In this document: positions 26,692-32,651 of the stretch, piece after piece
Numbering within the stretch: position 1 is the first letter of the stretch
How the letters are laid out: each line of letters begins with the position of its first letter
Assembly: GCA_945900935.1 (NCBI GenBank)
Contig: CAMDKT010000003.1
Location: 1 to 32,651, forward strand
Reading direction: 5' to 3'
DNA length: 32,651 nucleotides
Source: Candidatus Sulfopaludibacter sp. SbA3
GTDB taxonomy: Bacteria > Acidobacteriota > Terriglobia > Bryobacterales > Bryobacteraceae
Notes under the pieces: generated by a model
The model's input: only the letters and a program-made list of their open reading frames with translations
What the model was told of the DNA's origin: nothing
Database searches by the model: none
Position numbers and translations under genes: made by a program

Positions 26692-28244
26692 TTCTTCTCC
26701 CAGCTTTTCCAGGGAAGAACGCCGGCACGGTCCGCCCATCGCTGCCAATCGTTCGTCATGGCGGCCACTCGCTTGGGTTCGGACGCGGCCAGATCGTGGA
26801 GCTCTGTGCGGTCGCGGGCGATGTTGTACAACTCCCACGGGCGGTCATGCTCGCGGACTAATTTCCATTCGCCGTCGCGGATAGCTTGATTGCCTTCGTG
26901 TTCCCAATAGAGCTTGCGGTCGCGCGGCGGCGGTTGGAGGAGGTCGAAGCCCTCTACGGGCTTGGTTGGGCGCACGCCGGCGGCGGAGCAAAACGTTGGG
27001 AAGAGATCGATCATGTGTCCAGTCCGGGCGTTCCATTGGCCCGTGGCGACGCGGCCAGGCCAACGGAGGATGAGCGGGCTGGCGATTCCGCCTTCGTGTA
27101 CCCAGTGTTTAAAGCGCCGAAAGGGGGTGTTGGAAACATGGGCCCAGTTGGCGGAATAGCTCTGATAGGTGTCCTCGGGGCCAGGAGCGACGGCGGGGAG
27201 GTTGCCATAACGAATGGCGCGACCGTCGCGCGTCTGTTCCGGCATTTTGCGGACCTTTTTTTCGGCGGACGAGATATCGGCGCTCATTTCCTCGGCGCAG
27301 CCGCCGTTGTCGGAGGCGAAGAGGATGAGCGTGTTGTCCAGGACTCCCGAGTCGCGGAGAGCCGCGACAATGCGGCCGATATTGCGATCCATGCGATGGA
27401 CCATGGCCGCGTAAACGGCCATGCGCCGTACTTGCCAGGGCTTATCCGGCGCGTCTTTCCAGGGGACGACTTCCTCCGCGCGCGGCGCGGTTTCCATCGT
27501 CAGGCCAAGCTGTTTTTGCTTCGCCACGCGGGCGGCGCGAATGGCGTCCCAACCGGAGGCGTATCGTTTTTCAAACTTCGCGATATCTGCTTCGAGCGCG
27601 TGCAGGGGCCAGTGCGGCGAGGTGAAGGCGGTATAGAGGAAAAAGGGTTCGTTGCCGAAGGCGCGGATGGATTCGATGGCCTTATCGGCAATGGCGTCGG
27701 TGTAGTAAAACTCCTTCGCGGTTTCAGGAATCTCCTTTTCCTGCTCGGCGAGAGTGGGCGGCTGGTAGTAACTGCGGATGGAGGCGATGGTGCCGAAGAA
27801 ACGTTCGAAGCCGCGGCGAGTGGGCCAGTTGGCGCGGTTGCCATCGGAAGGGGTGAGATGCCATTTGCCGGACATGGCGGTGCGATATCCGGCGGCGCGG
27901 AGGGTCTCGGCGATGGTGGGGCAATCTTTGCTTAGATTGCCGCGATAACCGGGGCTGCCGTAATCGTCGACCATGTGCCCGACGCCTGCCTGATGGGGAT
28001 AGAGACCGGTCATCAGGGCGGCGCGGGTGGGGCAGCAGCGGGCGCAGTTGTAGAACGCGGAGAATCGTGTGCCGGCGGCGGCGAGCGCGTCGATGTGCGG
28101 CGTCTTGATCTCCGATCCGTAGCAGCCGACATCGGAGAAGCCGAGATCATCGGCGAGGAGAACGACGATATTGGGACGCCGCGCTGTTGTTTGGCCGGAC
28201 GCGGAAAGGGGCGCGAGTAAGGAGAGAAACTGCCGACGCTGCAT
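26688..28244 (-). CDS. Sulfatase (arylsulfatase family, exported)
   Basis: Start at Met 28244 (MQRRQFLSLLAPLSASGQTTARRPNIVVLLADDLGFSDVGCYG); formylglycine motif CARCCPTRAALMTGLYPHQAGVGHM; ILFASDNGG. Confidence 0.94.
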   Translation of the reverse strand: MQRRQFLSLLAPLSASGQTTARRPNIVVLLADDLGFSDVGCYGSEIKTPHIDALAAAGTRFSAFYNCARCCPTRAALMTGLYPHQAGVGHMVDDYGSPGYRGNLSKDCPTIAETLRAAGYRTAMSGKWHLTPSDGNRANWPTRRGFERFFGTIASIRSYYQPPTLAEQEKEIPETAKEFYYTDAIADKAIESIRAFGNEPFFLYTAFTSPHWPLHALEADIAKFEKRYASGWDAIRAARVAKQKQLGLTMETAPRAEEVVPWKDAPDKPWQVRRMAVYAAMVHRMDRNIGRIVAALRDSGVLDNTLILFASDNGGCAEEMSADISSAEKKVRKMPEQTRDGRAIRYGNLPAVAPGPEDTYQSYSANWAHVSNTPFRRFKHWVHEGGIASPLILRWPGRVATGQWNARTGHMIDLFPTFCSAAGVRPTKPVEGFDLLQPPPRDRKLYWEHEGNQAIRDGEWKLVREHDRPWELYNIARDRTELHDLAASEPKRVAAMTNDWQRWADRAGVLPWKSWEKK

Positions 28245-28289
28245 TGCGGCATTGTACCTTAGGAAGGCCCGGCGCAATACGGAGACGGT

Positions 28290-28317
28290 CGCCGCCCGAT
28301 AAAAAGTGCGGGCGGCG
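28290..28317. terminator. Strong hairpin between lipoprotein-like gene and sulfatase (candidate terminator)
   Basis: CGCCGCCCG-ataaaaagtg-CGGGCGGCG: perfect 9-bp stem, extendable by GGT/ACC across one bulged G (28287..28321); sits just past the minus-strand stop at 28329. Confidence 0.5.
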
Positions 28318-28328
28318 GACCCGCGCTC

Positions 28329-29033
28329 TTACGGCGCAGGCGGAACTGTCGACTCGCCGCAAAAATTGGAATAGTGGATGTCGATCTCGGCTTTTCCGGC
28401 GATCCGCGTTTCGACAGTACTCTCGACGCGTTCCGGGATCGCGGCGCCGTTGACGACCGCGTAGGTCCGGGTGAACACGACCTTTTTCAGAAACACGGAC
28501 GGGCTCTTCACCAGGGTGCCTGTCTCCCGCACCGGCAGAGCGGATTCCGCATCAATCCACAGTTCCCCTTTGAAGAGGCCGAGCCGTTTCTTGCGCGGAT
28601 TCAGTTCGAATACGTGGACTTGGCGCCCGTTGAACGGTTCCATGCGCTTGTACTTGAATTTGTAGTTTTTCGGGTTGATACCGGAATCGAGCGAATTTTC
28701 CGCTAGGTCGACTTCGCCGGCCATGTACTTGGTGATCACGTACGTTTTTATTGTGTTGTCACCGGTAAACGACTTTACGACGAAACTGATCTTGCCCAGC
28801 GAGGAGACGATCCGCTTGGCGAGCATGACGCCTTCCTTCTTCATCCGGGGAAGGCGGGCGGAGAAATGCATGTCCATATCCACGCCGCGCGTCATCGGCG
28901 ACTGCGTGTTTACAGCGGCAAAATAACGGGCCAGAATCTGTTGGCTAATCTGAGTGGTGCTGTCCGGAGGCACCGGGTCCGCGATCAGCGAGACTGCGGC
29001 GGTGACCAGCAGGAGGAACGAAAAACGATTCAA
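28329..29033 (-). CDS. Exported protein resembling outer-membrane lipoprotein-sorting (LolA-like) proteins
   Basis: 234 aa with signal peptide; KYKRMEPFNGRQVHVFELNPRKKRLGLFKGELWIDAESALPVRETGTLVKSPSVFLKKVVFTRTY resembles LolA-like proteins. Confidence 0.6.
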   Translation of the reverse strand: MNRFSFLLLVTAAVSLIADPVPPDSTTQISQQILARYFAAVNTQSPMTRGVDMDMHFSARLPRMKKEGVMLAKRIVSSLGKISFVVKSFTGDNTIKTYVITKYMAGEVDLAENSLDSGINPKNYKFKYKRMEPFNGRQVHVFELNPRKKRLGLFKGELWIDAESALPVRETGTLVKSPSVFLKKVVFTRTYAVVNGAAIPERVESTVETRIAGKAEIDIHYSNFCGESTVPPAP

Positions 29034-29143
29034 AAATAACCTCGACGAATAATAATTGCCATCCTAACTGTAACAGTCAGAATGTCATATCGACAATTGC
29101 CGCAACAACTTTAAGATGATGGCGATGTCGATTTGGTTTCGCT

Positions 29144-30136
29144 TTATGGACGAATATGCAGAGAGGGCTGGAGGACGATCCGCGTGAAGGGCCGCTCCTT
29201 ATCCGCCAGTCGGGCCAGAGCCAGATCAGCGGCTTGCTCCCCCATCTCGTAGCTGGGCTGGGCGACGGTACTAATAGACGGGGAAAAAACGTCGAGCCAG
29301 TCGGAATCGTCCGAACTGGCCACTTCCACGGACGACGCGGCGAACTTGCGGTCCTGCAACGCGCGCAGGACGCCGGTCATTATCAAAAAGTTCGCGACGA
29401 AAATCGCCGTTGGCGGAGGTCTGCGACGGAGCAGCCGCACGGTGCCATCGTAACCTGACTTCTCGGTCCAGTCGCCGGATTCGATCAATCGTTCATCAAC
29501 CTTGCTGTTGTGCGCCTGCAGCGCCTGGCGCCACCCCTCCACACGGTCCATTCCGGCCGAGAGAGCCAACTCGCCGGTGACAAGGCCAATTCGCTTATGC
29601 CCCTTGCCGATCAAATGTTCGACGGCCGAGCGCGTACCCGTAATATTGTCCACGCTTACGCTGTCGCAATCGAATTTGAATGGCACACGCCCCACGCAAA
29701 CCACCGGGCGCTTTTCCAGCACCAGGCGTTCCACGGCATCCTCGCCGCCGGCTGTCATGAACAACAACAGCGCATCGACTTGGCGGCCGCGAAACAGGGT
29801 CAAATACCGCGACTGCGCTTCATTGGAATTGTAGGTATTGCCCAACAGCAGGGAATAGCCGTCTTTCGAGAGCCGGTCCTCCACGCCCCGCACGACGCGA
29901 GCGTAGAAGGGGTTGGCGATATCGGGGATCAGCATCCCCACGGTCTTCGTGTTGCGGGTCTGGAGGCTGCGGGCGACGGCGTTGGGGGTATAGTCTAGCT
30001 TGCGCACAGCCTGCAATACACGCTCGGTAAGTTTGGGGCTGACGAACGCGGACTTGTTCACCACGCACGACACGGTGTAGGTGGAAACACGAGCGAGTTT
30101 TGCGACATCGTAGATCGTCGTCACTGAATCTATCAT
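29144..30136 (-). CDS. LacI family transcriptional regulator
   Basis: Start at Met 30136: MIDSVTTIYDVAKLARVSTYTVSCVVNKSAFVSPKLTERVLQAVRKLDYTPNAVARSLQTRNTKTVGMLIPDIANPFYARVVRG; C-terminal periplasmic-binding-like domain. The 711-aa track ORF extends spuriously upstream. Confidence 0.94.
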   Translation of the reverse strand: MIDSVTTIYDVAKLARVSTYTVSCVVNKSAFVSPKLTERVLQAVRKLDYTPNAVARSLQTRNTKTVGMLIPDIANPFYARVVRGVEDRLSKDGYSLLLGNTYNSNEAQSRYLTLFRGRQVDALLLFMTAGGEDAVERLVLEKRPVVCVGRVPFKFDCDSVSVDNITGTRSAVEHLIGKGHKRIGLVTGELALSAGMDRVEGWRQALQAHNSKVDERLIESGDWTEKSGYDGTVRLLRRRPPPTAIFVANFLIMTGVLRALQDRKFAASSVEVASSDDSDWLDVFSPSISTVAQPSYEMGEQAADLALARLADKERPFTRIVLQPSLHIRP

Positions 30137-30316
30137 TATACTGACCGAAATGCTTTTGCCGCCATCGCACGATTTTACCGGCGGGACCACGCAGTGCGCA
30201 CGTACCGTGCTTGTGTTTGGCGACGGGGCTGTACCGCCGGATGCCGGTCGCGTTTGGGCGTGGAGGCGGCCGGTCGGCGGCTCACCGATTACACAAACCG
30301 TTAGACAATACTTAAC

Positions 30317-30949
30317 ATGTCCTTTGCTTCGGAACTGGATGCCCTTTGCGACGCCGCGGTCAGTTTTCACGCGCGCGGCTACGCTTTTGGCTCGACCGGT
30401 AATCTCAGCGTGCGCGACGGGGATACGGTTTGGATAACTCCCACCGGACAGTCGTTGCGGCACACGACGGTCGATTCGCTGGCGGCCATCGACAGCGGCG
30501 GCGTTTCGCAAAACGCGAACAAACCGTCGAAAGAGTTTCCGTTCCATTTGGCTGCTTACGCGGCGTCTTCGGCGAGGGCGCTGGTCCATTTGCATTCCAC
30601 GTGGTCCGTGCTGCTTTCGTGTCTGGATGATTTGGACGAGCAGCAGCCGCTGCCGGTTTTCACGCCGTACTATTTGATGCGCGTGGCACCGCTGTCGGTG
30701 GTGCCGTACTGCCGGCCGGGCTCGGAGAATCTGGCGGCGGTGATCGGCGAGGCGGCTGCGAAGGCGAACTGCCTTTTGCTGCGTAATCATGGATTGGTGG
30801 CGCTGGGGCGGTCGATGAGCGAGGCGGTTGACCGCGCGGAAGAGTTGGAAGAGACTTGCAAGTTGTACTTCCTTTCGCGGAATGAGAAATTGCGATTGCT
30901 GACGGACGCGCAGCGGGTTGAAATTCAGCAGGTTTTCGGAGGAAAGTGA
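30317..30949 (+). CDS. Class II aldolase/adducin family protein, OtnC (3-oxo-tetronate 4-phosphate decarboxylase)-like
   Basis: 210 aa; GYAFGSTGNLSVRDGDTVWITPTG, ALVHLHSTWSVLLSC, LLRNHGLVALGRSMSEAVDRAEELEETCKLYFL. Confidence 0.87.
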   Translation: MSFASELDALCDAAVSFHARGYAFGSTGNLSVRDGDTVWITPTGQSLRHTTVDSLAAIDSGGVSQNANKPSKEFPFHLAAYAASSARALVHLHSTWSVLLSCLDDLDEQQPLPVFTPYYLMRVAPLSVVPYCRPGSENLAAVIGEAAAKANCLLLRNHGLVALGRSMSEAVDRAEELEETCKLYFLSRNEKLRLLTDAQRVEIQQVFGGK

Positions 30950-31336
30950 ATGCGGAACTTTATTGGTGTGCGGCATGAAGAGTCGATCATTGTCGATGAA
31001 TCGACCGCGGTGACATTCCTGGGACATGCGGGCGCGCGGGTGCTGGGAACGCCGTGGATGATTATGTGGATGGAGCGGACTTCGCGCGATGCCGTGAAGC
31101 CGCTGCTGCCGGACGGTTGGGACACGGTGGGCACCATCGTCAATGTGCGGCACCTTTCGGCCGCGCCGATGGGGGCTCGCGTGACGTTTAGCGCAGAGGT
31201 GATTGAACAGACGGAGAGGCGGCTGCTGTACCGGGTTTCGGCGGAGTCGGCGCATGGCGTTGTTGGCGATGGCACGCATGAGCGCGCGTTGATCGATGTG
31301 GAACGCTTCGCGGCCGGACTCGCCAAACGCGCGTAA
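30950..31336 (+). CDS. Hotdog-fold thioesterase, FlK-like
   Basis: 128 aa; MIMWMERTSRDAVKPLLPDGWDTVGTIVNVRHLSAAPMGARVTFSAEV...GVVGDGTHERALIDV; stop of the previous gene directly abuts the start (TGA-ATG). Confidence 0.88.
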   Translation: MRNFIGVRHEESIIVDESTAVTFLGHAGARVLGTPWMIMWMERTSRDAVKPLLPDGWDTVGTIVNVRHLSAAPMGARVTFSAEVIEQTERRLLYRVSAESAHGVVGDGTHERALIDVERFAAGLAKRA

Positions 31337-31356
31337 ATCCAGCTACCGTGGAGAAT

Positions 31357-32651
31357 ATGGCGCGACTTCTCGCGGTGCTAATACTTGCCGGTTCGCTTTC
31401 CGGGCAGACGGTTTCGGGATCTTTAGAGGGGCGCGTCACCGACGCCAGCGGCGCGGCGGTCCCAGGCGCGAAGCTATCCGCGACGGCCGCCGATACGGCG
31501 CTTCGACGGCAAACGGTGAGCAACGATAGCGGGTTCTATCAATTTACTTTTTTGCCCCTCGGTGCCTATACCGTTCTCGCTGAAGCCGGCGGATTCGGGC
31601 CTGTGCAGCGCGGCGCGCAGATCGAATTGAACACGACCCGCGTCGCGGATTTTCGGTTGCAGCCGGCCGCGGTTAACACACAGGTGACGGTTGAGGCCGA
31701 CGCTTCGCTCATCGAGATGACGCGCGGCGAGCAGAAGGCGTCGCTGGATGAAAAGACGATTGAAGACCGCCCGCTCTCGTCGCGCAACATGCTCTCGCTG
31801 GTGGAGATGCTGCCTGGTTTTCAGAGTTCCGGCGGTTATTCGGGCGTGAATAATCCTACGCTCTCCACCGGCTCCTACGTTTCTTTTAATGGCACTGGCA
31901 CGCGCTCGGCGTCGTTCCAAATCGATGGCATCGGCAACGACGATTCCTCCGAAGGCATGTCGCGCCAGAACGTGAATATTTCGTCGATTAAAGAGTTCGT
32001 CGTGCTGACCAACGCCTATTCGGCCGAGTTTGGACGCGGGGGCACGGCGGTGCTGGTGCAAACAAAATCCGGCACCAATCGCATCCACGGCGACGCATTT
32101 GAGTTTCTGCAGAACCAAGTCTTGAACTCCAACGGCTTCTTCAACAACACAGCGGGCAACAATGCCAATGGAACTCCGGTGATTCCGCGCGCGCCGTACC
32201 GCCGCAATCAGTTCGGCTATACAGTGGGCGCGCCGCTCATCAGGAATAAGCTTTTCCTGTTCCATGGTTTTGAGCGCACCGAACAGCGCGCGCACACGAC
32301 GGCCACGCGTTGGGTCTTTCCCGCCGGGACGAAAATTCAGATCGGCGATTGCCGCCTCTGCGTCAACCCGGAGGAACATCCCAACGCCGAGGCCGACCGT
32401 GCCTACCTGCAGGCCATTCTCGATCGTTTTCCTAAAGGCGGCCCCAACAATCCGGCGTTTTGCGCCAACTGTTTCACTAAGCAATACGCCAATAGCTTTC
32501 CCGATCAGGACTACTCCGGCAAGCTCGACTGGATACGTTCGTCGCGTGATAACTTTGCGCTCCGCTATCAATACAGCCGCCAAAAACGCTTCCTCGGGCA
32601 ATTGATCGAGGGCGAAGCCACGTTCCAAAACCACCGCTCGCAGAACGTTGG
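31357..32651 (+). CDS. TonB-dependent receptor, Oar-like, 3'-truncated by window end
   Basis: Absent from the ORF track because it runs off the window. Read by eye: MARLLAVLILAGSLSGQTVSGSLEGRVTDASGAAVPGAKLSATAADTALRRQTVSNDSGFYQFTFLPLGAYTVLAEAGGF...PLSSRNMLSLVEMLPGFQSS...FNGTGTRSASFQIDGIGNDDSS...AYSAEFGRGGTAVLVQTKSGTNRIHGDAFEFLQN. GTG at 31348 is an alternative in-frame start. Confidence 0.93.
   Translation, partial: MARLLAVLILAGSLSGQTVSGSLEGRVTDASGAAVPGAKLSATAADTALRRQTVSNDSGFYQFTFLPLGAYTVLAEAGGFGPVQRGAQIELNTTRVADFRLQPAAVNTQVTVEADASLIEMTRGEQKASLDEKTIEDRPLSSRNMLSLVEMLPGFQSSGGYSGVNNPTLSTGSYVSFNGTGTRSASFQIDGIGNDDSSEGMSRQNVNISSIKEFVVLTNAYSAEFGRGGTAVLVQTKSGTNRIHGDAFEFLQNQVLNSNGFFNNTAGNNANGTPVIPRAPYRRNQFGYTVGAPLIRNKLFLFHGFERTEQRAHTTATRWVFPAGTKIQIGDCRLCVNPEEHPNAEADRAYLQAILDRFPKGGPNNPAFCANCFTKQYANSFPDQDYSGKLDWIRSSRDNFALRYQYSRQKRFLGQLIEGEATFQNHRSQNV

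Noticed and set aside
29144-31279. 711-aa ORF that would fuse ~380 aa upstream to the LacI regulator
   Set aside because: The upstream part is antisense to the OtnC-like and thioesterase genes and is rich in R/H/P; a proper LacI start with HTH follows at 30136.
31474-32634. 386-aa minus-strand ORF
   Set aside because: Antisense to a TonB receptor that is open on the plus strand to the window end and carries strong family motifs.
1-32651. CRISPR array, tRNA/rRNA or intact transposase
   Set aside because: No regularly spaced repeats, no cloverleaf or rRNA signature and no transposase-like ORF seen on reading both strands; a dedicated scan (tRNAscan-SE, Infernal, ISfinder) would be needed to be certain.

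Overview
This is a high-GC bacterial chromosomal window, most likely from an Acidobacteriota member of the Solibacter/Bryobacter type. That is inferred from the Oar-like TonB-dependent receptors with an N-terminal carboxypeptidase-regulatory domain and from the secreted sulfatase, NHL and SMP-30 proteins. It mixes housekeeping genes (guaA, a PpiD/SurA-like PPIase, an S41 protease, DedA, a KefB-type antiporter) with accessory carbohydrate and sulfate-ester genes: SMP-30 lactonase, a rhamnonate-dehydratase-like enzyme, two sulfatases, a TIM-barrel sugar isomerase, a LacI regulator, an OtnC-like aldolase, and two TonB receptors, the second cut off by the window end. The most notable accessory items are: (i) an AbiE-type (AbiEi/AbiEii) toxin-antitoxin pair with a D-to-H change in the expected D-x-D motif of the toxin and two matching 30-bp operator-like sites upstream; (ii) a NYN-domain putative RNase with two LOTUS/OST-HTH-like domains and a basic tail, in a gene string with a stand-alone B12-binding protein, RidA and a decayed isochorismatase hydrolase; (iii) several decayed genes, including a 235-aa ORF that looks like a mosaic of unrelated gene remnants. 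I found no tRNA, rRNA, CRISPR array or intact IS element. Homology calls come from recognising motifs in the translations. No database search was run.
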